A stretch of 64,000 bases of DNA from Microbacterium sp. SY138 (GCF_039729145.1 NZ_CP155793.1:1984001-2048000); one strand, 5' to 3'; positions 36,768-45,498 are shown, counted from the first letter of the stretch. Notes: a model not told the origin generated them from the sequence alone. Numbers and translations are program-made.

Positions 36768-38063
36768 ATGACCGTCGACTCCGCCCGCTTCGCCACACGC
36801 GCGGTCCATGCGGCGAGAACCCGCGAGACTGCGGCGTCGCGCGCGACGCCGATCTACCTGACGGCGGGCTTCGAGTTCGACGACTTCGATCACGCAGCCG
36901 ATCATTTCCGCACAGGGACAGGCTTCGGATACACGCGCACCGGGAACCCCACGGTGCGCGCGGTGGAACGGCAACTGGCCGCCCTCGAATCGGGAGCGGA
37001 CGCCGTGCTCGTCGCCAGCGGGCAGGCGGCGGTCGCCACAGCCCTGCTGACCGTCGCGGGCGCCGGCGATCACATCGTGTCGTCCACGCACATCTACGAA
37101 GGCACCAGAGGCCTGTTCCTCGACAACCTTGCGCGGCTCGACATCGAGACGACGTTCGTCGACGACATCGCCGATCCGCAGGCCTGGCGCTCGGCGATAC
37201 GCCCGAACACCCGTGCGCTGTTCGCCGAATCGCTCGCCAACGCGCGCAACGACGTGCTCGACATCGGCACCGTCAGCGGCATCGGCGACGAGCACGCCAT
37301 CCCGCTCATCGTGGACAACACGCTGGCCACGCCTGCGTTGCTGCGGCCTCTCGAGCACGGAGCGGCGATCGTGGTCCACTCCGCGTCGAAGTTCCTCGCC
37401 GGTCACGGCTCCGTGCTCGGTGGCGTGCTCGTCGACGACGGACGCTTCGACGCCGAGCTGGCGGGCCACAACGCCCCCCACCTCGTACTTCCCGGTCGAG
37501 GCGAGACGCCCAGTGTCTTCGCGCGACACGGCGGTCGTGCCCGCATCGCGTACGCCAGGGAGTCGGTGGCTCCGCGCTTCGGCGCCTCTCCCTCGCCGCT
37601 CAACGCCTTCCTGATCGGACAGGGCGTGGAGACGCTCGGACTCCGGGTCGAGCGTCAGTCCCGCAATGCTCTGCAGATCGCCCGGTGGCTGGAGCAGCAC
37701 GAGGCCGTCGAGAGCGTGGACTACGTCGGACTCCCCTCCCACCCCGACCACGCGCTCGGGAAGCGCTACCTCGACGGCGGCTCCGGCTCGATCTTCACCT
37801 TCACCCTTCGGGGCGGACTCCCCGCAGCGCGCCGCTTCGTCGAGGATGTCCAGGTCTTCACCCACATGACCCACATCGGAGACGTCCGTTCCCTGGTGCT
37901 GCATCCGGGGACAACGAGTCATGCGCAGCGCACCGACGAAGAACGCGAGATCCTCGGCGTCGGACCGGGCACCCTCCGCCTGTCGATCGGCATCGAGGAC
38001 GTCGACGATCTTCTCTCCGACCTGTCTCGCGTGCTCCAGGGTGTGCGGGAGACGGTGGCATGA
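36768..38063 (+). CDS. Cys/Met metabolism PLP-dependent enzyme (O-acetylhomoserine sulfhydrylase type)
   Basis: A 431-residue PLP enzyme of the cystathionine gamma-synthase / O-acetylhomoserine sulfhydrylase class. GYTRTGNPTVRAVERQLAAL near residue 55 binds the cofactor phosphate, PLIVDNTLATPALLRPLEHG near 183 holds the Asp that contacts the ring nitrogen, and VHSASKFLAGHG holds Lys208, the cofactor lysine. It would make homocysteine or a related thioether from an O-acyl homoserine. ATG 36768 follows GAGAGG. The next gene overlaps it by 4 bp, which ties its role to sulfur release by the monooxygenase. Confidence 0.88.
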   Translation: MTVDSARFATRAVHAARTRETAASRATPIYLTAGFEFDDFDHAADHFRTGTGFGYTRTGNPTVRAVERQLAALESGADAVLVASGQAAVATALLTVAGAGDHIVSSTHIYEGTRGLFLDNLARLDIETTFVDDIADPQAWRSAIRPNTRALFAESLANARNDVLDIGTVSGIGDEHAIPLIVDNTLATPALLRPLEHGAAIVVHSASKFLAGHGSVLGGVLVDDGRFDAELAGHNAPHLVLPGRGETPSVFARHGGRARIAYARESVAPRFGASPSPLNAFLIGQGVETLGLRVERQSRNALQIARWLEQHEAVESVDYVGLPSHPDHALGKRYLDGGSGSIFTFTLRGGLPAARRFVEDVQVFTHMTHIGDVRSLVLHPGTTSHAQRTDEEREILGVGPGTLRLSIGIEDVDDLLSDLSRVLQGVRETVA

Positions 38064-39373
38064 CCCGCCCTCAGCACTTCGGCTGGTTCGTCGCCCGTGG
38101 CTTCGGCCCGCAGGGTTGGGGGTATCCGTCGCTCGACTGGGACTACGACTGGACGCGTCCCGAGATCTATCAGGAGGCCGCGCGGACGCTCGAACAGGCC
38201 GGGTTCGATCTGGTCATCATCGAGGACGCACCATCTCTGGGATCGCCTTCGACGATCGACCTGCGGGTGCGGCACGCTTTCGGCGGGCCGAAGCATGATC
38301 CGCTCCTCCTCGCGCCGTACCTCTTCCAGGCGACCAGGCATCTCGGCGTGGTCCCGACGGTGAATCCCGCCGCCTCCCTCCCCTACACGGCGGCGCGGCA
38401 GTTCGCGACCTTGCAGCACCTCAGCGGTCACCGGCTCGGACTCAACGTCGTCACCGACACCGGCAGCGCCCGCCACTTCTCCGACGCGACGCAGCTGGGA
38501 CACGACGAAGCGTACGACCGCGCCGAGGAATGGCTCACCGGCATCCGCTCGCTCTGGCGCAGCTGGGATGACGGGGCCCTCGTCGCCGACCGCGAGACCG
38601 ATGTCTTCGCCGAAGGCACGCGGTTGCGGGCCGTCACGCACCGGGGCGATTACTTCGCGTTCGACGGACCGCTGAACGCCGTGCCGTTCACCCAGGGGGA
38701 ACCCGCGATCGTCTCGCCCGGCGGCTCGGGCCGAGGACTCGGCTTCGCCGGCGCGAACTCCGACGTACAGCTGGCGCTCGCCCCGCTGCACGAGAAGTCC
38801 GTGCGCGACTACCGCGCCAAGGTGCACGAGGCGGCGGTCGCGAGAGGCCGACGTCCGGACGACATCAAGATCCTCTTCGCCATCCAGCCCGTGATCACGT
38901 CGTCGAGCGACGAAGCCGATCGCATCGTCGCGGCCTCTACGCACCCCGACGACGCCGCGCTCGTGCAGATCGCCCGCAAGCAGTCGAGTGATCTCGAGAC
39001 CGACCTGACGTCACTCGACCTCGACCGGCCGCTCGACCTCTCGATCTTCGGCGCCCATGTCTCGCGGGGCAGCATCCAGCGCCTGATCGGCGACCGCGGG
39101 GAGGACGCCCCGCTGCGTGCGCATCTGAGCGCGCTCGCCCGCGCCGGTCGCCTCAAGGATCGCACCGGATTCGTCGGCACCGCCGAGGAGTTCGCAGACG
39201 TGATCGAGGAGCTCGGCGACTGGGGCAACGACGGCGTGCTGCTGTGGGGCGACTTCCACCCCGTGACGCTGCACCGGACGCTCGATGAGCTCGTACCCGT
39301 TCTGCGTCGCCGCGGGATCCTCCGACGCGAGTACGCAGAGGGTGGCCTGCAGGCGAACCTGCGCGCGTTCTGA
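38060..39373 (+). CDS. LLM-class flavin-dependent monooxygenase (NtaA/SnaA/DszA type)
   Basis: A 437-residue reduced-flavin-dependent monooxygenase in the NtaA/SnaA/DszA/SfnG group. It begins TRPQHFGWFVARGFGPQGWG, with DLVIIEDAPSLGSPSTIDLR near 50, TARQFATLQHLSGHRLGLNVVT near 115 and AEEFADVIEELGDWGNDGVL near 375. Members cleave C-S or C-N bonds in compounds such as sulfones and nitrilotriacetate and need FMNH2 from a separate reductase; none is nearby. Start ATG overlaps the sulfhydrylase stop, so a role in using organic sulfur is likely. Confidence 0.88.
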   Translation: MTRPQHFGWFVARGFGPQGWGYPSLDWDYDWTRPEIYQEAARTLEQAGFDLVIIEDAPSLGSPSTIDLRVRHAFGGPKHDPLLLAPYLFQATRHLGVVPTVNPAASLPYTAARQFATLQHLSGHRLGLNVVTDTGSARHFSDATQLGHDEAYDRAEEWLTGIRSLWRSWDDGALVADRETDVFAEGTRLRAVTHRGDYFAFDGPLNAVPFTQGEPAIVSPGGSGRGLGFAGANSDVQLALAPLHEKSVRDYRAKVHEAAVARGRRPDDIKILFAIQPVITSSSDEADRIVAASTHPDDAALVQIARKQSSDLETDLTSLDLDRPLDLSIFGAHVSRGSIQRLIGDRGEDAPLRAHLSALARAGRLKDRTGFVGTAEEFADVIEELGDWGNDGVLLWGDFHPVTLHRTLDELVPVLRRRGILRREYAEGGLQANLRAF

Positions 39374-39392
39374 TCGTCGGTGGGGCCGACCG

Positions 39393-39890
39393 TCACCAGC
39401 CCAGGGAACCGGGATCGCCCTTGAAAGGGCCGACGACGGACGAGGTGACCCAGCCGCCGTAGAACCCACCCGGCTGTGGCGTCGCGATCTCGTCGCCCAC
39501 CGTGCACTCGTCCATCGGGGCCGCGTACACGGCGATCCGATCGGTCAGCGCCTCGAATCCCGGTGTCGGATTCGGATAGTTCCAGGCGGCGCCCCGGCGC
39601 ACGGTGCCGCCGTTGCGCACGTCGAAGTAGCGGGCCGCGCCCTTGAACTCGCAGAACGATGCACCATCGGCCTCGACCAGTGCACCGGGGACGAAGTCGG
39701 CGATCGGAAGGTAATACACGGGAGGGTGGCTCGTCTCCAGCACGCGCACCGCACGACGGGTATCGGCGATCAGGTCTCCGCCGAGGCGGATCGTGACGCG
39801 CTCCGTGACCGGCTCGACGCGCGGGGGCCTCGGGTAGTCCCAGACGGATTCCTGTCCGGCGGCCGGGGCGATGGGACGAGGTCGACGCAT
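39393..39890 (-). CDS. DUF427 domain-containing protein
   Basis: A 165-residue soluble protein with the DUF427 fold. RIAxTRRAxRVLETSHPPxYY is represented by LIADTRRAVRVLETSHPPVY near residue 40, followed by CEFKGAARYFDV and a C-terminal YPNPTPGFEALTDRIAVYA. The biochemical role of the family is not established. It ends 19 bp after the convergent monooxygenase gene and its start is 36 bp from the divergent LON-domain gene. Confidence 0.9.
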   Translation of the reverse strand: MRRPRPIAPAAGQESVWDYPRPPRVEPVTERVTIRLGGDLIADTRRAVRVLETSHPPVYYLPIADFVPGALVEADGASFCEFKGAARYFDVRNGGTVRRGAAWNYPNPTPGFEALTDRIAVYAAPMDECTVGDEIATPQPGGFYGGWVTSSVVGPFKGDPGSLGW

Positions 39891-39926
39891 CTGTTCACTT
39901 TACGTCTCTCGGTGTTGACTGGTGCC

Positions 39927-40523
39927 GTGACCGTCATCCCGATGTTCCCCCTCGGCTCCGTGCATTTCCCGCATACGCCGCTTCCCCTCCGCGTGTTCGA
40001 GCCGCGCTACCTCACGATGATCGGCCGGCTCCTGGATGAGGAGGACCCTCGATTCGGGGTCGTTCTCATCGAACGCGGTCACGAGGTCGGCGGGGGTGAT
40101 CGGCGCAGTCGTATCGGGACGATGGCCCGGCTGGTGAACGTATCCGCCGGTGCGGATGCGCTGCTCGCCGTCGCCGTCGGCACCGACCGCTTCGCTGTCG
40201 AGGAGTGGCTCGATGACGACCCCTTCCCCCGCGCCGAGGTGACGTCGCTGTCCGCGCTCGAATGGAACGACGAGCTCACTCCGCTCCGCACCGAAGCCGA
40301 GGCGATCGTGCGCCGCACTCTCGCACGCGCCCCCGGAGCGCAGTGGGACGCCGACACCGAGATCTCGGACGAGCCGGTCGCCGCGGCCTGGCAGCTCGCG
40401 GCGATCGCTCCCCTGGGCGAGTACGACAGATATGCACTGCTGAACTCCACCACGATGGGTGGGCTGCTTCGTCAGATCATCGACCTCACCCTGGACGCCG
40501 AGCTTCTGTGGTCACGCGGATGA
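39927..40523 (+). CDS. LON peptidase substrate-binding domain protein
   Basis: A 198-residue protein consisting only of the Lon N-terminal substrate-binding domain, without ATPase or protease parts. PMFPLGSVHFPHTPLPLRVF near the start and YLTMIGRLLDEEDPRFGVVL match the family. It may bind unfolded proteins or other ligands; the role is unknown. The GTG at 39927 is 6 bp after a weak -10-like TTGACT and has no ribosome binding site, so the message may be leaderless. TTG 39915 is an alternative start. Confidence 0.88.
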   Translation: MTVIPMFPLGSVHFPHTPLPLRVFEPRYLTMIGRLLDEEDPRFGVVLIERGHEVGGGDRRSRIGTMARLVNVSAGADALLAVAVGTDRFAVEEWLDDDPFPRAEVTSLSALEWNDELTPLRTEAEAIVRRTLARAPGAQWDADTEISDEPVAAAWQLAAIAPLGEYDRYALLNSTTMGGLLRQIIDLTLDAELLWSRG

Positions 40524-40562
40524 GAGGAGAGGCGTCCGCTGGCGAGCGTGCCGCCGCCGGCG

Positions 40563-41567
40563 TCACTCCACGGTGGTGGATCGCCTCGCCACGCGCTTCT
40601 CACGGGACGACGCGATCAGGCTTGCGACCGTCGCGATGGTCATCGAGGCCAGGATCACGCCGAGCGAGACCATGTTGCTGATGTCGGGCACCCACTCGAC
40701 GTGCTCGCCGCCGTTGATGAACGGCAGTTCGTTGACGTGCAGGGCGTGCAGGATCAGCTTGATGCCGATGAAACCGAGGATGACGGCGATGCCGTAGTGC
40801 AGGTAGCGCAACCGGTCGAGCAGGTCGCCGAGCAGGAAGTAGAGCTGGCGGAGCCCCATCAGCGCGAAGATGTTGGCGGCGAAGACGAGGAAGCCGTTCG
40901 TGGTGATCTCGAAGATCGCGGGGATGGAGTCGATCGCGAAGATCAGATCGGTCACACCGATGGTGATGAAGACGATGACCATCGGCGTCCACATGCGCTT
41001 GCCGTCCACCGTGGTGCGGATCTTCGAGCCGTCGTAGGTCTCGCTGATGTCCACCCGGCGACGCAGCAGCCGCACGATGAAGTTCTCACGCTGCACCTCG
41101 CCCTCGTGGTCGCCGTCCGGCATGGCCTGGCGGATCGCGGTCCAGATGAGGAAGGCGCCGAAGATGTAGAAGATCGGCGAGAAGTTCTCGACGATCGCGA
41201 CGCCGGCGAGGATGAAGAGCCCTCGCAGGACGAGCGCGATGATGATGCCGATCATCAAGACCTGCTGCTGCAGCCGTCGCGGAACGGCGAACTGGGCCAT
41301 GATCAGCACGAAGACGAACAGATTGTCGATGGAGAGGCTGTACTCCAACGCCCATCCGGTGATGAAGTCGCCGGCGTTCTGCCAGCCCCCGACGTTTCCG
41401 AGGAGCACAGCGAACAACAGCGCGAGGCCCACGTAGAAGACCACCCAGAGTGTGGATTCCTTCGTCGACGGGATGTGCGGCCGGAGCCGGATGAGGAGCA
41501 GGTCGCCGATCAGGATGATCGTGAGGACGATCATCGAGGTGATCTCGAACCAGACGGGAATGTCCAA
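40563..41567 (-). CDS. TerC-family membrane protein, likely manganese exporter
   Basis: A 334-residue membrane protein with about nine hydrophobic segments and the TerC acidic membrane motifs ALEYSLSIDNLFVF near residue 73 and GVTDLIFAIDSIPAIFEIT near 205, followed by AANIFALMGLRQLYFLL. TerC/Alx proteins export Mn(II) or protect secreted metalloproteins during export. A probable yybP-ykoY manganese riboswitch lies directly upstream, which supports manganese efflux. Start ATG 41567 has a GAAAGG site 13 bp upstream. The C-terminus (SSREKRVARRSTTVE) is cytoplasmic and basic. Confidence 0.92.
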   Translation of the reverse strand: MDIPVWFEITSMIVLTIILIGDLLLIRLRPHIPSTKESTLWVVFYVGLALLFAVLLGNVGGWQNAGDFITGWALEYSLSIDNLFVFVLIMAQFAVPRRLQQQVLMIGIIIALVLRGLFILAGVAIVENFSPIFYIFGAFLIWTAIRQAMPDGDHEGEVQRENFIVRLLRRRVDISETYDGSKIRTTVDGKRMWTPMVIVFITIGVTDLIFAIDSIPAIFEITTNGFLVFAANIFALMGLRQLYFLLGDLLDRLRYLHYGIAVILGFIGIKLILHALHVNELPFINGGEHVEWVPDISNMVSLGVILASMTIATVASLIASSREKRVARRSTTVE

Positions 41568-41599
41568 GGGCGCACTGCACCTTTCGCGGAGGGGTCGGG

Positions 41600-41712
41600 A
41601 ATGAGTCGAAAGTCTCTCCCCCGCACTGACGTGCGGCGCGCGCCCGGAGCAGCGATGACGGTGCTCGTGATGACGTTACGCGCGGATTCGGGATACTCCC
41701 TCTCGCCCGGGC
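41600..41712 (-). promoter_or_regulatory. Probable yybP-ykoY manganese riboswitch
   Basis: On the minus strand the leader of the TerC gene has the layout of this class. A P1 strand CGAGAG (41700-41705) is followed directly by GGGAGTATCCC (the conserved GGGGAGUA region), and the closing side reads GAGACTTTCG, where GAGAC precedes the P1 partner CTTTCG (41607-41612). CCGGG lies between. The element ends about 40 nt before the start codon. This class senses Mn(II) and typically controls TerC-like exporters. The assignment rests on motif and context; no covariance search was run. Confidence 0.75.
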
Positions 41713-41856
41713 AATGCTACCGGAGCCTCGGCATCAGCGGGAGCGGATGACGCCCGAATCTTCGCGCCCCACCCGACCCCCGGCTCCCGCATCGAATCTG
41801 AGACGATGGGGCGTCGATCGACACTCTCCCTGTGAGAGACACCGAACGGAACCGGG

Positions 41857-42417
41857 ATGCCCCTGCAGACAGATGACCAGAGATGGGCGGCGCAGGCCGC
41901 GGCGGGCGACGAGAGCGCCTTCCGCGAGCTGTACCGCACACACGTGCGACCTGTGTACTGGATCGCGCACGGCATCCTCGCCTCGCCGGCCGACGCGGAG
42001 GATGTGACGCAGGAGACGTTCGTCGTCGCCTGGCGCAAACTCCCCCGTCTGGAGCTCCAGGGCGAGTCGATCCTGCCCTGGTTGGCCACGATCTGTCGCT
42101 TCCAGGCAGCGAATCGAGTTCGCCAACGTCGGAGGGATCAGGCGCACACCGCGGAGGCGGTCGATGAGACCCTGCTGCCGGACACGGTGAGCGTCGAGGA
42201 ACAGGTCATCACGGCGGAGCTGGCAGCGCGGATCGCGCAGGAGGTGGGCACGTTGAGCGAGCTGGACCGCGAGATCTTCCGCCTGTGCGCGTCGGAGGGC
42301 TACGCCTATCAGACGGCTGCCGAGGAGCTCGGGGTGACCCACGCGGTCGTTCGGAATCGTCTCTCCCGAGTGCGCACGCAGTTGCGGGGCGCCGTCACGG
42401 AAGCGAGAGACGCATGA
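41857..42417 (+). CDS. ECF-type RNA polymerase sigma factor
   Basis: A 186-residue sigma-70-family factor with region 2 (DESAFRELYRTHVRPVYWIA, then DAEDVTQETFVVAWRKLPRL near residue 48) and region 4 (LDREIFRLCASEGYAYQTAA, GVTHAVVRNRLSRVRTQL). It has no region 1 or 3, as expected for an ECF factor. ATG 41857 has a GGAACCGGG-type site. It overlaps the following membrane protein by 4 bp (ATGA), which makes that protein its probable anti-sigma partner. Confidence 0.92.
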   Translation: MPLQTDDQRWAAQAAAGDESAFRELYRTHVRPVYWIAHGILASPADAEDVTQETFVVAWRKLPRLELQGESILPWLATICRFQAANRVRQRRRDQAHTAEAVDETLLPDTVSVEEQVITAELAARIAQEVGTLSELDREIFRLCASEGYAYQTAAEELGVTHAVVRNRLSRVRTQLRGAVTEARDA

Positions 42418-43562
42418 ACGAACAGACCACCAGCGGCGACCTGCCCGAGCTCTCGGACGAGACGATCTCCCGCATCGAAGACGCGGTCTTCGCCGAGATC
42501 GCCACCGAGCGGGCCCCTGCGCACGTCGGGGAAGCGCGATCGCGGACGCGCCATCGGCGTTGGCTCACCGGCGCAGGCATCGCTGCGGCTTTCGTCGTGG
42601 GTGTGCTCGTGACTCCGCCGATCCTCGGTGCCGTCGGCGGAGGCACCTCTGTCACGGCCGACGGCGTGAGCACTTCCGGCGGCTCCGTCGCCGATTCCGC
42701 TCCTTCCTCCCCCGAGCGGATCACCGGGATCACACCCGAATCGCTGCCCGACGGCGCACTGAGCTCCGGCACGGACGGAACTCTCCCCGGCACGGTGGAG
42801 TCCGGCACCGCGGAGGCCGACACCGGACGCCAGATCATCGCCACGGCGCAGGCGACGGTCCAGGTGAAGAGCATTCCCGATGCCGCGACGGCGATCGCCG
42901 CCCTGGCGGAGGAGCACGGCGGCTACGTCGAGAGCACGGAGATCGGGAAGTCGATCGCCGCCGACGGCCCCTCCGAGCCGGCCCCCGTTCCCGCCGATTC
43001 GGCGTACGGCTGGATCAGCATCCGGGTGCCGTCGGCTGATCTGGTCGACGTGATCGCCGCTCTCGATGACACCGGCGACGTGCTCTCGTCGTCGACGTCG
43101 AAGCAGGACGTGACATCGGTCGCGATCGACCTCCAGGCGCGCGTCGACTCCACCCGAGCGTCGGTCGAGCGGCTCACGCAGCTGATGGCGCAGTCGGGAA
43201 CCGTCGCCGAGCTGATCGAAGCCGAGGTGGCGCTGACAGACCGCCAGGCACAGCTCGAATCGTATGAGCAGCAGCTCGCCGCTCTCGACGATCAGGTCGC
43301 CATGTCATCGCTGCAGGTGCAGCTGACCAAGGCGAGCACGCCGACCACCGCCGACCCTGCCGGCTTCGTCGACGGGCTGACGGCGGGATGGAACGGGCTC
43401 GTCGTGTCGCTGAACGCGCTGGTCATCGCCCTGGGCTTCCTCCTCCCCTGGCTCGTGATCGCGGGCGCCGTCGTGCTCGTCGTCTGGTTCCTCCGCCGCG
43501 CACGACGGAACCGACGCCTCGCCGGCGCGACGACATCAGACGAGACGATCGTCGAAGCCTGA
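42414..43562 (+). CDS. DUF4349 membrane protein, probable sigma-factor partner
   Basis: A 382-residue protein with two membrane segments: one near residue 55 (GAGIAAAFVVGVLVTPPILG) after a short cytoplasmic N-terminus, and one near 340 (ALVIALGFLLPWLVIAGAVV). Between them is a DUF4349 extracellular region with a ferredoxin-like part (IPDAATAIAALAEEHGGYVE) and a coiled coil (ARVDSTRASVERLTQLMAQS onward). The cytoplasmic start DLPELSDETISRIEDAVFAE resembles anti-sigma tails. Because the sigma-factor gene overlaps it by 4 bp, it probably holds the sigma factor at the membrane until an envelope signal arrives; that role is inferred. Confidence 0.85.
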   Translation: MNEQTTSGDLPELSDETISRIEDAVFAEIATERAPAHVGEARSRTRHRRWLTGAGIAAAFVVGVLVTPPILGAVGGGTSVTADGVSTSGGSVADSAPSSPERITGITPESLPDGALSSGTDGTLPGTVESGTAEADTGRQIIATAQATVQVKSIPDAATAIAALAEEHGGYVESTEIGKSIAADGPSEPAPVPADSAYGWISIRVPSADLVDVIAALDDTGDVLSSSTSKQDVTSVAIDLQARVDSTRASVERLTQLMAQSGTVAELIEAEVALTDRQAQLESYEQQLAALDDQVAMSSLQVQLTKASTPTTADPAGFVDGLTAGWNGLVVSLNALVIALGFLLPWLVIAGAVVLVVWFLRRARRNRRLAGATTSDETIVEA

Positions 43563-43577
43563 CGCGGGCGGTGTCAG

Positions 43578-43625
43578 GAAGAGGCCGTCTCCCTGTGACG
43601 GGAGCTGGCCCCTTCTTGATTTTCC
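43578..43625 (+). terminator. Terminator after the sigma/DUF4349 operon
   Basis: A long imperfect stem (GAAGAGGCC and CTCCC on the left, GGGAG and GGCCCCTTC on the right, loop TGTGAC) is followed by TTGATTTT. It begins 16 bp after the DUF4349 stop codon and is the most canonical intrinsic terminator in the window. Confidence 0.8.
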
Positions 43626-43632
43626 GGCTTAT

Positions 43633-43671
43633 ACAAGAACACTTGTGCATCTTGTGAACCGCGATTAGCGT
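43633..43671 (+). promoter_or_regulatory. Promoter and operator of the ArsR-type regulator and MFS genes
   Basis: TTGTGC (43643-43648), a 17-base spacer and TAGCGT (43666-43671) place the transcription start at or next to GTG 43680. The inverted repeat ACAAGAACACTTGT (43633-43646) overlaps the -35 box, and a third half-site CTTGT follows 9 bp on. This is a natural autoregulatory site for the regulator encoded immediately downstream. Confidence 0.6.
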
Positions 43672-43679
43672 CGTCTGCC

Positions 43680-44228
43680 GTGGAAGACATCTCCGTGATC
43701 ACCGCCGTGCATCACCCGCTGCGCCGCCGCATCTACGACTACCTGCTCCTGTACGGCACGGCGCAGGTCACCGCGATCGCCCGCGCACTCGACAGTCAGG
43801 TCGGCAGCATCAGCCATCACCTGCGCATGCTCGAGCGCGCCGGTGTCGTGGAACGCGCCCCGGATCCTGCGGGCGACAGACGCACCAGCTGGTGGAAGGT
43901 CGCGCGTCGGGGCCTCACCTGGTCGACCGACGACTACGCCGATTCGCCCGCCGATGCCCTGCTCGCCAGAGAGGCCCAGCGACAGGGCATCCGGATGCAG
44001 ATCGATCGGCTCCAGCGCTGGCATCGCAGTCGCCACGATCCGGCCTTCGCCGGGTACGACGGCTCGAACACCGAGACCACAGCCTGGGCGTCACCCGAGG
44101 AACTGCGGGACCTCTCCGCGCGGATCCTCACGACGATCCGCGCGTGGCAGGACGACATCGACCTCGACGATGGCCAGGACCGCGCTCCCGTCTTCGTGTT
44201 CGCGCACGCCTTCCCGACGGCGCCGTGA
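43680..44228 (+). CDS. ArsR-type winged-helix regulator
   Basis: A 182-residue regulator with an ArsR/PadR-like winged helix in its first 80 residues (HHPLRRRIYDYLLLYGTAQV, GSISHHLRMLERAGVVERAP) and a helical C-terminal part rich in Trp and Arg. No metal-binding Cys pair is visible, so it probably senses an organic ligand. The GTG at 43680 has no ribosome binding site and coincides with the predicted transcription start, so it is probably leaderless. It overlaps the MFS gene by one base and most likely represses both. Confidence 0.88.
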   Translation: MEDISVITAVHHPLRRRIYDYLLLYGTAQVTAIARALDSQVGSISHHLRMLERAGVVERAPDPAGDRRTSWWKVARRGLTWSTDDYADSPADALLAREAQRQGIRMQIDRLQRWHRSRHDPAFAGYDGSNTETTAWASPEELRDLSARILTTIRAWQDDIDLDDGQDRAPVFVFAHAFPTAP

Positions 44229-45469
44229 TGTCGACCGTCAGCGACCCTGTCGAGATCGTCGCGCCCCCCGCCTTCCGCCGCGATCGCCTGGTGCACGCGT
44301 GGATCGGCGTGAAGGCGCTCTCGGATGCCGGCGACGCTCTCTGGACCATCGCCCTCGCCTGGACGGCCGTGCAGGTCGCCTCTCCCGCCGTCGCAGGACT
44401 GATCGTCGCCGCGGGAACCGTGCCCCGGGCGGTGATCCTGCTGTTCGGAGGCGTGATCGCCGACCGCGCAGACGCCCGTCGCATCATGCTCGTGTTCAAC
44501 GTGCTCCGGGTCGGCGTGCTGGTCGCCGTCGCGGTCTGGGTGCTCACGACTCCTCCCTCTGTCGCCGTGCTGCTCTTCGCCGCGATCGCGTTCGGCGTCT
44601 GCGATGCGTTCTACGAGCCGTCGGCGGGCACGATCGCCCGCCAGCTGGTCAGAGCCGTCGACCTCCCCAGCTACGGCGCTGCAGCGCAGACGGCGTCTCG
44701 GCTCGGCACCATGGGCGGCGCGGCGATCGGTGGATTCGTCGTCGCGCACGCCGGTCTCGCCGGAAGCGCATCCGTGAACGCCCTGACCTTCACACTGGTG
44801 GTCGCTTTCATCGCGATCTGGCTGCGCCCCCGCTTCCGTCTCGCCCGTGCGGAGAAGGAGACCGCTCTGCGCGGCATCGCGCGCGGGTTCGCCCATCTCT
44901 CCGCGAACCCCACGACCCGCACGCTCGTGATCGCCCTCTCGGGACTGAACCTGGCCGTCGGACCCGCCGTCGGGATCGGGCTCGCCCTGAGGGCGCATGA
45001 CGAGGGGTGGGGCGCCCAGGCTGTCGGCCTGTTCGAGGCGCTGCTCGGCCTCGGCGCCGCACTCGGGGCTGTGTCGGTGGCGAAGTGGCGCCCGCGGCAC
45101 GAGGCACGGGCAGGTTTCTGGGCGCTGGTCGTGCAGGGCGCCGGAATCGTGGCGCTCGGCTTCGGGCCGGCATGGACCGTCGGTACCGCCGCTTTCGTCA
45201 TCGGCGCCACCGCGGGGTACGCATCGGTGCTGCTGAGTGCGACGTTCTCGGCGACCGTCGACACCGCATATCTCGGTCGCATGGGGTCCCTCACCCGTCT
45301 TGGCGACGATTGCCTCATGCCGCTCGCGATGGCCGGATTCGGCGCACTCGCCTCCGCGACCGCACTCTGGGTGCCGTTCACCATTTTCGGCGGCGCGATG
45401 ATGGCGCTGATGATCCTGCCCTTGAGCAATCGGACTTTCCGGGCGATGTCGCTGAAACCCGCAGTCTGA
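44228..45469 (+). CDS. MFS transporter, probable efflux pump
   Basis: A 413-residue major facilitator with about twelve membrane segments. The cytoplasmic loop between segments 2 and 3 reads GGVIADRADARRIM, a good motif A, and segment 5 has the exporter-like SRLGTMGGAAIGGFVV. It resembles small-molecule and macrolide exporters of the MefA/enterobactin-exporter type. Its start overlaps the regulator stop, so the pair forms an inducible efflux unit. The substrate is not known. It converges on a terminator shared with tRNA-Glu. Confidence 0.88.
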   Translation: MSTVSDPVEIVAPPAFRRDRLVHAWIGVKALSDAGDALWTIALAWTAVQVASPAVAGLIVAAGTVPRAVILLFGGVIADRADARRIMLVFNVLRVGVLVAVAVWVLTTPPSVAVLLFAAIAFGVCDAFYEPSAGTIARQLVRAVDLPSYGAAAQTASRLGTMGGAAIGGFVVAHAGLAGSASVNALTFTLVVAFIAIWLRPRFRLARAEKETALRGIARGFAHLSANPTTRTLVIALSGLNLAVGPAVGIGLALRAHDEGWGAQAVGLFEALLGLGAALGAVSVAKWRPRHEARAGFWALVVQGAGIVALGFGPAWTVGTAAFVIGATAGYASVLLSATFSATVDTAYLGRMGSLTRLGDDCLMPLAMAGFGALASATALWVPFTIFGGAMMALMILPLSNRTFRAMSLKPAV

Positions 45470-45498
45470 GCGCACGGGCACGTGGACGGCGGAAACAA

